Positions 23,420-31,215 of a stretch of 34,118 bases of DNA are shown piece by piece (within the stretch, counting starts at the first letter, position 1; each line of letters starts with the position of its first letter). Source of the stretch: Acidimicrobiia bacterium (GTDB lineage Bacteria > Actinomycetota > Acidimicrobiia > IMCC26256 > JAENVU01); the NCBI GenBank assembly GCA_025361725.1, contig JANYJV010000035.1, positions 1 to 34,118 of the forward strand. Direction: 5' to 3'. The notes under the pieces are model-generated. The model was not told where the DNA came from, did not search any database, and saw only the letters and a list, made by a program, of their open reading frames with translations. The translations under genes and the position numbers were made by a program.

Positions 23420-25498
23420 TCAGGGGCGCCGCGGCGTCGACGGGCTGACGTTCAAGGCTTGTCCAACCGTGATGGGAAGCCAAGCAGAAATTGGTGAGCC
23501 GATGCGCGTCCACTGTTCCGGCGCCGTGAGGAACTCGACGCGGCTCCCGACGCGCCGGGCGTAGTAGCGCAGTTCGACGCGGTCCGGGTCTCCGGCGGTG
23601 GCCCGATTCGTGAAGGTCGCGCCGACGACGACATCGACCCGCGGCGCGTATCCGGCCTGCGGTCCTTGCGGTCGCGGTTCTTCCTCGACGCGCGGGTAGC
23701 GCGCGCGGAGGGTCGAAGGCTCGGGGCTGATCATCGAGACCCCAGCGCCGCTGAGCCGCCAGCGGACGTGGTAGCGCGTTCCTCGTCTCGACGCGGTGTC
23801 GATCACGAGGGCGACGCGGTGATGGCCGAACCGTGCGTAGGCGATCACGATGGGGTTCGTGCCCCGGTTCTCGATGGTCGTGTTCAGATCGACGACCGTC
23901 CGGCGGAGGATGCGTTGCCGCACGAGAACAGGGTGGATCGATCCCAACGGCGCCCCCGGCTCGAGTTGTCTAATCGTCCGAAAGGCCTGCCGGTCCGAGT
24001 GCTGACGGAGCAGGTCCACGCCGGTGGCTCCGCGATCGACCGCGAAGATGACGCGCGTGTCGAGCGTCGGCCGGTTCGCGAGGATGCCATGTGTCCCCAT
24101 GATGTAGGGGTGAGGCTCGCGCTGGTTGATGACCAAGAGACGGCCCGGGCGCGATCGCACCGCGGCGAGGATAGGGACCGCTTGGCGTCGTTCCTGGTCT
24201 GCGACGAAGCGATTCACATCGAGGCGGGGGCCGACGAACGCCGCAGTGCTGAAGACGGCGAGGATGCCGACGACGCCGAGGCACCAACGCGATCGAGAGC
24301 CGGCGTCCCACAGTCGCGACAGGAGGTCGCGCCCGCCGACAGCCATGAGGATTGACAGTGGGACCAACATCGGCAGGTAGTAGTGCGGCCCGATTCCGGT
24401 GTAGGCGCCGTCAACCGTGAGCGCGATTGCCCACCAACCGAGGTAACCGACGGGGAACACCACCAGCATCGCGACCAGGAGCATGGTGTCGGGCCGGGCG
24501 CGCGATAAGGACCTGCGAAGACCCCATGCTGCGAGTGGGATACCCACGTAGGAACCGAGCAGCCAGGACGGAAGTGCGGCAAGGTTCTGCGCCGTCGCAC
24601 GGAACGCATTCAGCAACGTGAAATTCACCGGCGGGTAGTCCGGCGCCAGTGCACGACGTCCCCAACCGAACGCGGCGGTCCCTCCGCTCTGGGCGCTGGT
24701 GGCGAACTCGAACGCCGCCCCGGTGACGGCCAGGTTGTACGCCAACGTCACCACGACGAACGGTGCCGCGCCGGCCGCAACTCCGGCGAGGAGCTGCCTC
24801 CACCCCGCGCGATCCGGGCGACTCACCAATGCGAAGACGAGCAGCGGCACGGTGGCGAGGAGTGCGTCGAAGGGGCGCGTCAACAGCACGAGACCGAAGA
24901 GCGCGCCGGCGCCGGCGGCCGCGACTGCTGACGATCTCCGCACCGCGCGGACCCACCCGACAGTCATCCAAGTTCCGAGGCCGACGGCGAAGACGTAGTT
25001 CAGGTACGTCCCCGCGAGGAGCAGCACGAACGGTGAAAGGGCGAAGAGGACGGCCGCGCCGAGGCCGAGTCTGCGGCTCCGCAACAGCTCCGCGGCGAGG
25101 GCGTAGACGCCGGCGGTCGCGAACACGACGCCGAACGCGAGACCTGGCAGCATCGAGTTGGTGGCGACGTCGGCCACCATCAACACCGCCGGCCATAGGG
25201 GTTGAAACGCCATCGCGAGATGGCCGTCGACGGGACCAGAGAGCCACGGCCGGAAGAACTGTTCCTGCGTTGCGGGGATGGTCACGTGGCCGTCGGCGAG
25301 CATCTGCGCTTGATATCGGTAGACCGGCTCGTCCCGGTCGCCGGAGTAGAACGGGAACACGTTCCGCTGCACCGCAATCGACAGCGCAGCTGATGCGACG
25401 AGGAGCAACAGCAGCGCGACCAGCCAGTGGCGGGACCCCGTCATCGCGGAGGAGTCGGTCGGACCTGCGGCCGGCACGGGGTGGGTGTTCGGTCTCAC
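23420..25498 (-). CDS. Multi-spanning membrane protein, GT-C/GT39-like glycosyltransferase
   Basis: A 674-692 residue protein with about a dozen hydrophobic helices and a beta-rich C-terminal domain of some 180 residues outside the membrane. The first loop, FYSGDRDEPVYRYQAQML, carries the Asp-Glu motif of ArnT/PMT-like GT-C enzymes that use a polyprenyl-phosphate sugar donor. GTG 25498 overlaps the HAD stop by four bases (GTGA) and is chosen for coupling; ATG 25444 is a good alternative, directly before the first helix. Operon position after UbiA, DprE1, DprE2 and HAD points to arabinose transfer to an envelope acceptor, not demonstrated. Acceptor may be a polysaccharide, lipid or protein. 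Confidence 0.75.
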   Translation of the reverse strand: MRPNTHPVPAAGPTDSSAMTGSRHWLVALLLLLVASAALSIAVQRNVFPFYSGDRDEPVYRYQAQMLADGHVTIPATQEQFFRPWLSGPVDGHLAMAFQPLWPAVLMVADVATNSMLPGLAFGVVFATAGVYALAAELLRSRRLGLGAAVLFALSPFVLLLAGTYLNYVFAVGLGTWMTVGWVRAVRRSSAVAAAGAGALFGLVLLTRPFDALLATVPLLVFALVSRPDRAGWRQLLAGVAAGAAPFVVVTLAYNLAVTGAAFEFATSAQSGGTAAFGWGRRALAPDYPPVNFTLLNAFRATAQNLAALPSWLLGSYVGIPLAAWGLRRSLSRARPDTMLLVAMLVVFPVGYLGWWAIALTVDGAYTGIGPHYYLPMLVPLSILMAVGGRDLLSRLWDAGSRSRWCLGVVGILAVFSTAAFVGPRLDVNRFVADQERRQAVPILAAVRSRPGRLLVINQREPHPYIMGTHGILANRPTLDTRVIFAVDRGATGVDLLRQHSDRQAFRTIRQLEPGAPLGSIHPVLVRQRILRRTVVDLNTTIENRGTNPIVIAYARFGHHRVALVIDTASRRGTRYHVRWRLSGAGVSMISPEPSTLRARYPRVEEEPRPQGPQAGYAPRVDVVVGATFTNRATAGDPDRVELRYYARRVGSRVEFLTAPEQWTRIGSPISAWLPITVGQALNVSPSTPRRP

Positions 25499-26103
25499 AC
25501 CCGCGTTGGGTGGTCGGCCATGGCGAGGAGTTCGTCGTCGCCGGAGCTGTCGCCGTAGGCCCAGAGTTCGACTGGGCCGGTGCCCATCCACGCTCGGAGT
25601 CGGCTCGCTTTTTCCGGGCCGCGGACGTTGCCACCCACGAGCCGTCCGGTCACCAGACCGTGATCGTCGACTTCAAGGCTCGAACTGATCACGTGATCAA
25701 CGCCGAGCCGCGGTGCGAGTGGAGCGAGGTAGGAGTCGAGTGACGCCGAGACGATCACGATCTCGTGGCCGGCGTCCCGATGCCACCGAAGCCGCTCGAG
25801 CATCTCGGGTCGGAACTTCTGCCGGTCCCACAGGTGATCGGCGTACGCGCACCCGGCGCCGGCGATGGAACCGGCGGTGCGGCCGCCGAGGACGCTGGTG
25901 ACCACGGCTTCTTTGGTTGCGTCCCGGTCTGCCCGGCCGAGCGCGACGGCGGCGATGCGCGGACTGTGCGTCGCGATCGCCCGCGTGAGTCTGCCGAGTC
26001 CCGCGACCCGCGCGAGAAAGGGTCCGAGGGAGTCACGTTGCGCGATGGTGCCGTCGAAGTCGAAGGCGGCCACGCGGCGAGCATCGGGAGGTGGGTTACT
26101 CAC
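25495..26103 (-). CDS. HAD-superfamily (HAD-IB-like) phosphatase
   Basis: A 202-residue phosphatase with all four HAD motifs: the Asp nucleophile in AFDFDGT (D15, acid/base D17), the Ser motif VSASLDSY, the Lys in GPEKASRLRAW, and the metal site YGDSSGDDELL. The cap is a short helical insert. GTG 26103 overlaps the dprE2 stop (GTGA), and its own stop overlaps the next start the same way, so it is translationally locked into the arabinose operon. The DPA pathway needs a phosphatase to remove the 5-phosphate of decaprenylphosphoryl-5-phosphoribose. This protein is the only phosphatase present, so I infer that role. A related HAD-IB role (phosphoserine-type) is the alternative. Confidence 0.9.
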   Translation of the reverse strand: MSNPPPDARRVAAFDFDGTIAQRDSLGPFLARVAGLGRLTRAIATHSPRIAAVALGRADRDATKEAVVTSVLGGRTAGSIAGAGCAYADHLWDRQKFRPEMLERLRWHRDAGHEIVIVSASLDSYLAPLAPRLGVDHVISSSLEVDDHGLVTGRLVGGNVRGPEKASRLRAWMGTGPVELWAYGDSSGDDELLAMADHPTRV

Positions 26104-26861
26104 AGGGGGAGACGACGGAAGACGACGCGCGGCACGTGTCGGAGTGCGGACATCACGAACCGCAGCGACCCGGGCGCCCACACGATCTCGGAGCCCCGTC
26201 CGAGCCCGGTGATGATCGTGTCGGCGACGTGTTGCGGATCGGTCGCCAGGGGCGCCGCGGCGAGACCGTCAGTCATCTTCGAGTGCACGAACCCGGGGCG
26301 AACGATCATCAGTCGAACGCCGGTGCCCACCAGGCTGTCTCCGAGACCCTGGCAGTACGCGTCGAGTCCGGCCTTGCTCGCGCCGTAGACAAAGTTCGAC
26401 CGGCGAGCGCGTTCACCGGCGACGGACGACAAGACGACGATGGTGCCATGACCTTGGCGCTTCATGGCCTCGACGAGCGGAACCAACACCGAGACCGCGC
26501 CGAGGAAGTTGGAATCGAGAATACGGATCGCTTCGGCGCCGTCGTGTTCCGCCTGCTCCTGATCGCCGAGCACGCCGAAGGCGACCAGCGCGAGGTCGAT
26601 GTCTCGTTCCCGGTCGAAGGTTCCGCGCACGAACTCTGCGTGCGAGGCGTGGTCCAACGCATCGAAGCTCACTCGTTCCACGGTGCTCGCGCCGGCCTTG
26701 GTCAACTCCTTGGCCGCACCGGAGAATGCCTCGGGATCACGCCCGGCCAGGACCACGGTCCGGCACCGTCGGGCCACCATCGCGTGCGCTGTCGCGAGCG
26801 CGATATCGGATCCGCCGCCGAGGATCAGGATGGACTGGACGGAGCCCAGAGCGTCGTTCAT
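26100..26861 (-). CDS. dprE2: Decaprenylphosphoryl-2-keto-ribose reductase (DprE2-like)
   Basis: A 253-residue SDR-fold protein closely resembling mycobacterial DprE2, which reduces decaprenylphosphoryl-2-keto-erythro-pentofuranose to decaprenylphosphoryl-arabinose with NADH. Visible are SILILGGGSDIALATAHAM (nucleotide site), LALVAFGVLGDQEQAE, the catalytic SS of VVLSSVAGERARRSNFVYGA, YGASKAGLDAYCQGL with Tyr and Lys, and the family-specific end EIVWAPGSLRFVMSALRHVP. ATG 26861 is preceded by AAAGG about 11 bases upstream. It follows dprE1 by 13 bases and overlaps the HAD start by four. DprE1 and DprE2 normally act as a pair at the membrane/periplasm side. Confidence 0.95.
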   Translation of the reverse strand: MNDALGSVQSILILGGGSDIALATAHAMVARRCRTVVLAGRDPEAFSGAAKELTKAGASTVERVSFDALDHASHAEFVRGTFDRERDIDLALVAFGVLGDQEQAEHDGAEAIRILDSNFLGAVSVLVPLVEAMKRQGHGTIVVLSSVAGERARRSNFVYGASKAGLDAYCQGLGDSLVGTGVRLMIVRPGFVHSKMTDGLAAAPLATDPQHVADTIITGLGRGSEIVWAPGSLRFVMSALRHVPRVVFRRLPL

Positions 26862-26874
26862 CGAGAAGAGCCTT

Positions 26875-28254
26875 TCAGAGATCGAGCCGGCGCGCGAGGT
26901 CCGAGTTGAGAACGTGATCGGGGTCGAGCGCGTCGCGAACTGCACGCCACTCGGGAAGACGTGGGTACATCGTGTCGAGATTCTCGGGGCGGGTGCGAGC
27001 ATCTTTGGCGAGGTAGACGCGCCCTCCGGCCTGCATCACCATCTCGTCGAAGCGATCGAGGGTGCGCGCCAGCGAGGTCCGGCTGACCGGGATGTCGACG
27101 GCCAGGGTCCAGCCCGGAATCGGAAAGGAGAGCATCCCTGGGTTCTCGGGGCCGAACCGCTTGAGGACGGCGAGAAACGACGGCAGGTTCTCGTTGCTCA
27201 GCGCCTCGATGATCTGGCGGACCGTGTTCTCGGCGCCGAACGGGACCACGAACTGGTATTGCACGAAGCCGCGGCGGCCGTAAACCCGGTTCCACTCGTC
27301 CACCAGGTCGAGCGGATGGAAGAACAGGCCGATGTCCTGAATCGATCCTCGATGACTCACGCGGGTCTTGCGGTACCAGAACTCGTTGAACGCCTTGACC
27401 GTCCAGCTGTTGATGAGGCCCGAGGGCATGAGCGGCGGCGCAATGGCCAGCTGGCGCGGGCCGAACGTGTGGGCCCGAGCCTGTTTGGCCTTCGGGATCT
27501 CGTCGAAGAATGCGTGGTTGCCCCGTCCGAGGACACCGCGTCCGAGGTGGCGGCCGCGCGCGCCGCAGTCGATCCACGCGACCGAGTATCGGTATTCGGC
27601 GTCACTCGACTCCATCGCCGCGAACATCGCGTCGAGGTCGGCGCACCGTTCTTCGTCGACCCGGATGAAGCGGGTCTCGGTCGGTATGAGCTCGAAGGTC
27701 GCGTCGAGGATGACGCCGGTCAGGCCCATCCCGCCGGTGGTCGCCCAGAACACGTCGGGCTCGGTGTCGCGGTGGATATTTCGAATCTCACCGGTGCCGG
27801 TGAGGAGTCGGAACGACTGCACCTTGTTGCCGAAGGTTCCGTCGACGTGATGGCCCTTGCCGTGGATATCACTCGCGATCGCACCACCGACGGTCACGTA
27901 GCGCGTCCCGGGTGTGATGAGGAACCAACCGCGCGGGATCAGCCAGCGCATCAGCTCGTCGAGGCTGGTCCCACCGCGAGCGGTGACGGTGCCGCGCTCC
28001 AGGTCGGCATCGATGATCCCCGAGAGAGCCGTCGCGTCGAGGACGAGGCCACCGGCATTCTGTGCCGCGTCGCCGTACGCACGTCCCAACCCTCGTGCGA
28101 CCACGCCGCGCTTCGGCGCGGCGCTCACGAGATGGTGCGCGTCGGCATTGGTCAGGGGAGTGGCGAGGTGCGCGCGCGTGGGCGCGGTGCCACCCCATCC
28201 GTAGAGCAGCGTCTCGTCACCGAGCAGTGGCGGCGTTGCGCGGTCAGGCGACAT
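26875..28254 (-). CDS. dprE1: Decaprenylphosphoryl-ribose 2'-oxidase (DprE1-like)
   Basis: A 459-residue FAD-linked (VAO-fold) oxidase, first step of the ribose-to-arabinose epimerisation on decaprenyl phosphate. FAD motifs GLGRAYGDAAQNAGG (55-69) and GGAIASDIHGKGHHVDGTFG (123-142) are near identical to mycobacterial DprE1, as is the C-terminal YLAKDAR (K417) and MYPRLPEW. The residue aligned with the mycobacterial active-site Cys387 (target of benzothiazinones) is Ala385, in GWTLAVDIPV; the alignment comes from memory of the mycobacterial sequence. ATG 28254 overlaps the ubiA end by 11 bases. A TTG at 28269 would add five residues. It acts with DprE2 downstream. Confidence 0.96.
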   Translation of the reverse strand: MSPDRATPPLLGDETLLYGWGGTAPTRAHLATPLTNADAHHLVSAAPKRGVVARGLGRAYGDAAQNAGGLVLDATALSGIIDADLERGTVTARGGTSLDELMRWLIPRGWFLITPGTRYVTVGGAIASDIHGKGHHVDGTFGNKVQSFRLLTGTGEIRNIHRDTEPDVFWATTGGMGLTGVILDATFELIPTETRFIRVDEERCADLDAMFAAMESSDAEYRYSVAWIDCGARGRHLGRGVLGRGNHAFFDEIPKAKQARAHTFGPRQLAIAPPLMPSGLINSWTVKAFNEFWYRKTRVSHRGSIQDIGLFFHPLDLVDEWNRVYGRRGFVQYQFVVPFGAENTVRQIIEALSNENLPSFLAVLKRFGPENPGMLSFPIPGWTLAVDIPVSRTSLARTLDRFDEMVMQAGGRVYLAKDARTRPENLDTMYPRLPEWRAVRDALDPDHVLNSDLARRLDL

Positions 28255-29176
28255 ACAACCCGATCGCAACGATCGCGACCCAGAGCGCGCCGAGCACCTG
28301 CAATGGCCGGTCGGCAGTCACGACATCTTCGGGTGCGCCGCCTTGGCCGCGTTCCACGAGCAGCGCGTAACGCAAGAACGCCAAGACGAATGGCACGATG
28401 GAGATCTCGAACAGCACGATGCCCGTGCGGTGGATGCTCTGATCGAAGGCCCAGAGGCAATAGGCCACGAGCGCGACCCCGGACGAGACCGAACGTACGT
28501 AGCCGAGGTATTCGACCGAATATTCGTCGAGGGTCGCCCGGTGGCCGGCCCGATCGAGCCCGAGTTCCATGTGCTCGGCGTGGCGCTTTCCGGCCACCAT
28601 GAACAGGGACCCGAAGCTGCCGACGACGATGAACCACACCGAGATTCGAACATCGACCGCCACCGCACCGGCAATCAGTCGCAGCACGAATCCTGCCGCG
28701 ACCATTCCGAGATCGATCACGGCAACGTGCTTCAGCCACGCGGAGTACGTGGTGGTGAACACGACGTAGGTCGCGATCACGATGGGCAAGCGCCACCCGG
28801 CGAGGAACGCCACCGCGATCCCGCCGGCGAGGAGTCCGACGCCGACGGCGCGCGCGGTCGCGACCGGGACGGTGCCGGCGGCGATGGGGCGGAAGCGTTT
28901 CTTGGCGTGACGTCGATCGGCCTCGACGTCGAACGCATCATTGAGAAAGTACGTCCCGCTTGCGGCGAGACAGAACGCGATAAACGCGACGATCGTGTCG
29001 AAGATGACGGTGCCGTGTCCCATGACGCCAGCGGCGGCCGGAGCCGCAACCACGAGGACGTTCTTCATCCACTGCTTGGGGCGGGCGGTCCGCGCGAGTC
29101 CTTGGAGCAATGACTGTGGTGGCGAAGACGCGGAGCCCGCATCGGCCCCAGAAGCCATGGGGACGGATTCGGACAT
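28244..29176 (-). CDS. ubiA: Decaprenyl-phosphate phosphoribosyltransferase (UbiA family)
   Basis: A 310-residue, multi-helix prenyltransferase-fold membrane protein resembling mycobacterial Rv3806c, which transfers 5-phosphoribose from phosphoribosyl pyrophosphate to decaprenyl phosphate. Key features: RPKQWMKNVLVVAAP near residue 32, the metal motif YFLNDAFDVEAD (N79, D80, D83, D87), KKRFRPIAAGTVP, and YSAWLKHVAVIDLGMV with GSLFMVAGKRHAE further on. ATG 29176 is the first start, after a strong hairpin that separates it from the upstream redox operon. As first gene of the seven-gene cluster it sets the pathway: PRPP to DPPR, dephosphorylation, DprE1/DprE2 epimerisation, then transfer. Confidence 0.95.
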   Translation of the reverse strand: MSESVPMASGADAGSASSPPQSLLQGLARTARPKQWMKNVLVVAAPAAAGVMGHGTVIFDTIVAFIAFCLAASGTYFLNDAFDVEADRRHAKKRFRPIAAGTVPVATARAVGVGLLAGGIAVAFLAGWRLPIVIATYVVFTTTYSAWLKHVAVIDLGMVAAGFVLRLIAGAVAVDVRISVWFIVVGSFGSLFMVAGKRHAEHMELGLDRAGHRATLDEYSVEYLGYVRSVSSGVALVAYCLWAFDQSIHRTGIVLFEISIVPFVLAFLRYALLVERGQGGAPEDVVTADRPLQVLGALWVAIVAIGLYVA

Positions 29177-29203
29177 CCGAAGAGGCTACCTGCTGGTCTC
29201 TCA

Positions 29204-29256
29204 CACTTTTGGCGTCCTCACGCGCGCACCCGCAGCACTTAAGGACGCCAAAAGTG
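29204..29256. terminator. Long perfect hairpin between redox operon and ubiA
   Basis: CACTTTTGGCGTCCT (29204-29218) pairs over all 15 bp with AGGACGCCAAAAGTG (29242-29256); the loop is 23 bases. It follows the ferric-reductase-like gene stop (29270, minus strand) and precedes ubiA. The three bases GGG and then GTGTGA follow the stem on the plus strand. Terminator function is inferred from position. Confidence 0.6.
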
Positions 29257-29269
29257 GGGGTGTGACGAA

Positions 29270-29848
29270 TCAGGGGGTGAGGTGGGGAGCGCGGGGTGCG
29301 GGAACCGGCCGTCGAGGATCGACCCCGGCGCGCCGATCGAGGCCGATCAGTGCCAGCGCGATGGAGATGGCGCCGAAGGAGATAGCCAACCCGTCGCCGA
29401 TGATGGCACGGGTGTCGGTTCCCGCGGAAAGCGCGTGCACCGTCGCCAGCGCGAAGAGTGGATAACTCGCCAGATGTACGGCGCGCCACCAGTGATGCGG
29501 GAGTCGTGCTTTCAACAGTGACGTGCCCTCGATGGCGAGTAGGAGGTACATCGCGATGATTCCCCAACCGGTCGCAATCGGATGCCAACTGCTCGTGAAG
29601 GGAACGAGAACGTCCGTGAGTGAGAAGTCGATGAAGCGATCGAGGACGAGCGCGGTCACGTGGACGGCGGTGAACGCGATGGCCAAGACGCCCAGAAAGC
29701 GGTGAACGCCGAGGAGCCACCAGAGCGAGACCCGGCGGCGCATGACTCGCGTGGCGTAGAGCAGCCCCCATGCCATCGATGCGACGAGCAGACCCCACGT
29801 CACGATGCCGGACCCACGCGCGACATACCACGTGAGATGTGATCTCAT
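29270..29848 (-). CDS. Ferric reductase-like transmembrane (YedZ-type haem) protein
   Basis: A 192-residue membrane protein with about five or six hydrophobic helices and paired histidines suitable for b-haem ligation: GVHRFLGVLAIAFTAVHVTA (two His, about 45-63) and RAVHLASYPLFALATVHALS (two His, about 121-139). It lacks the FAD/NAD(P)H domain of full ferric reductases. ATG 29848 overlaps the apbE stop by four bases (ATGA). Together with ApbE and the anchored small protein it looks like a membrane electron-transfer module that passes electrons across the membrane to an extracytoplasmic flavin. The final acceptor is unknown. Confidence 0.85.
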   Translation of the reverse strand: MRSHLTWYVARGSGIVTWGLLVASMAWGLLYATRVMRRRVSLWWLLGVHRFLGVLAIAFTAVHVTALVLDRFIDFSLTDVLVPFTSSWHPIATGWGIIAMYLLLAIEGTSLLKARLPHHWWRAVHLASYPLFALATVHALSAGTDTRAIIGDGLAISFGAISIALALIGLDRRAGVDPRRPVPAPRAPHLTP

Positions 29849-30807
29849 CGGGTGCCGCCGGTCGCGCGTTCAACGACGCCGCGCAATGCGCCGACGCCGA
29901 GGACGTGGCCGTCATCACTCACCAGGAGCGCGCCGATCCCATGGTGCTGTGCCAGCGCAGGGGCAACGTCGGGACCGGCGAGGAACAGTGCGGTGGCGAG
30001 AGCTTCGGCCCACCACGCGTCGGGCGCCACGACCGTGACGCCGGCAAGTCCGGTCCACGCGGGGGATCCGGTGGCCGGGTCGATCAGGTGGTGACGCTCG
30101 TTGCCGGGAGCGCCCCAGGACCGACGGGTGCGCCAACTCGAGACGAGTGCCTCATCGTGAAGTTCCACGTGGCCGATGATCCGGCCCGGCTCCAGCGGGT
30201 GGTCGATCGCGACCGACCACGGCCGATCGGCCGGCCCGAGCCCGGTGACTCGCAGGTCTCCACCCACGTTGATGCACGCGCCGGTGGCTCCGCCGGTCAT
30301 GACCTGCTCGGTGACCCAATCCGCGGCGAGCCCCTTGCCGATGCCACCGGGATCGAGTGCAGTCCCCTCGGGCAGCATGATTGTGTTGGCGTCGAAACGG
30401 ATTCCGTCACATCCGGGTGATGGCGCTTGGTGTGAGGACTTGGCGACCGGGGGCGCGTCGGTGATTTCGCGGAAGTCGCGGTCGTACCCGGCGGCAATCA
30501 GCGCAGGGAGCACGGTCGGGTCGTATCGCCCGCCGGTCCGGTGCCAGGCTTCGACGGCGCGCTGCACCAGACCCATCACGTCGTGCGAGACCGATACCGC
30601 AGTGCCGGCGTGGCGGTTGAGCCGGCTCAGCTCGGAGTCGGGGAGGAACCGTGACCATGTCCGTTCGAGTCCCACCAGCCGAGCAACCGCCGATGTGCCC
30701 AGGAGATCCGCCAGCCCGAGAGTTGGGGCGACCACGATGACATGGGCTCGCGTGCCCATGACCTCGACGACGTGTTCAGCTTCCGCCACTGCGGGTGTTG
30801 CTTCCAC
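29845..30807 (-). CDS. apbE: FAD:protein FMN transferase (ApbE family)
   Basis: A 320-residue ApbE-like flavin transferase, which attaches FMN covalently to Thr/Ser of target proteins using FAD. Visible: the N-terminal MGTRAHVIV segment, RTWSRFLPDSELSRLNRHAG, LDPGGIGKGLAADWVTEQV with the metal/flavin site, INVGGDLRVTG, the HHLIDPATGSPA motif and the closing VVAPDAWWAEALATALFLAG, where Glu stands where the family usually has Asp. The start is GTG 30807, which overlaps the upstream small-protein gene by 32 bases; GTG 30789 is an alternative. A longer open frame upstream reads antisense-like Arg-rich text and is not real. It needs an FMN-carrier substrate; the adjacent small protein is the candidate. 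Confidence 0.9.
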   Translation of the reverse strand: MEATPAVAEAEHVVEVMGTRAHVIVVAPTLGLADLLGTSAVARLVGLERTWSRFLPDSELSRLNRHAGTAVSVSHDVMGLVQRAVEAWHRTGGRYDPTVLPALIAAGYDRDFREITDAPPVAKSSHQAPSPGCDGIRFDANTIMLPEGTALDPGGIGKGLAADWVTEQVMTGGATGACINVGGDLRVTGLGPADRPWSVAIDHPLEPGRIIGHVELHDEALVSSWRTRRSWGAPGNERHHLIDPATGSPAWTGLAGVTVVAPDAWWAEALATALFLAGPDVAPALAQHHGIGALLVSDDGHVLGVGALRGVVERATGGTR

Positions 30808-31132
30808 CGAGGTCGGCCCCGGCGTTGGGATCGAACGTGGGTGCCGGGTTGGGGTTCGGGTTGACCACCGGAGCTGTCGGCGCCGGCGTGGGATCCGCCG
30901 GCAGCCGCTGCCAACCCGAGGAGCCTTGGTCGTCAGATCCTTGGTCGTCGGACCCAACCCTCGGGTTCGTCGGTGCCGGCGTCTGCGCCGCGGAAGTATT
31001 TTGGTGCGCGGCAGTCGTCCGAGTTTTGGTGCTCGCTCCGCTCGGGGCGGGGTTCGCAACGGCGACGCCGGCGGTGATGACAACAAGTGCTCCGACCGAC
31101 GTCCCGGCGGCGATCATCCGACTCCGGTTCAT
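30776..31132 (-). CDS. Small anchored Pro/Ser-rich protein upstream of apbE
   Basis: A 118-residue protein with a short basic N-terminus, one hydrophobic helix (AAGTSVGALVVITAGVAVA, about 8-26) and an exported tail rich in Thr, Ala, Pro, Asp and Asn, including SDDQG twice and a PNPNPNP run. ATG 31132 has AAGGA four bases upstream and is preferred to a longer frame. The end of the gene overlaps apbE. In related operons an FMN-binding carrier is often found here; this protein instead shows only SGAST (31-35) after the helix, loosely like ApbE target sites (S/T-G-A-S/T). Its function is not recognised; carrier or anchor is inference. Confidence 0.72.
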   Translation of the reverse strand: MNRSRMIAAGTSVGALVVITAGVAVANPAPSGASTKTRTTAAHQNTSAAQTPAPTNPRVGSDDQGSDDQGSSGWQRLPADPTPAPTAPVVNPNPNPAPTFDPNAGADLGGSNTRSGGS

Positions 31133-31215
31133 CCGTCCTTTTCGAGCTCCGAGCTCGCGTGGATTCCTAGACGTCATGGCCAGAGCACTTTCGTGGCGAG
31201 GGGATGGGGTGAACG

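Noticed and set aside
25346-25370. GGAACACGTTCC palindrome as a KstR-like site
   Set aside because: It lies inside the coding region of the GT-C gene, far from a start, and shares only the AAC-N2-GTT core.
26599-28602. 667-codon plus-strand frame opposite dprE2, dprE1 and ubiA
   Set aside because: It is antisense to three strongly recognised genes; composition is Arg/Glu/Val-rich with no domain.
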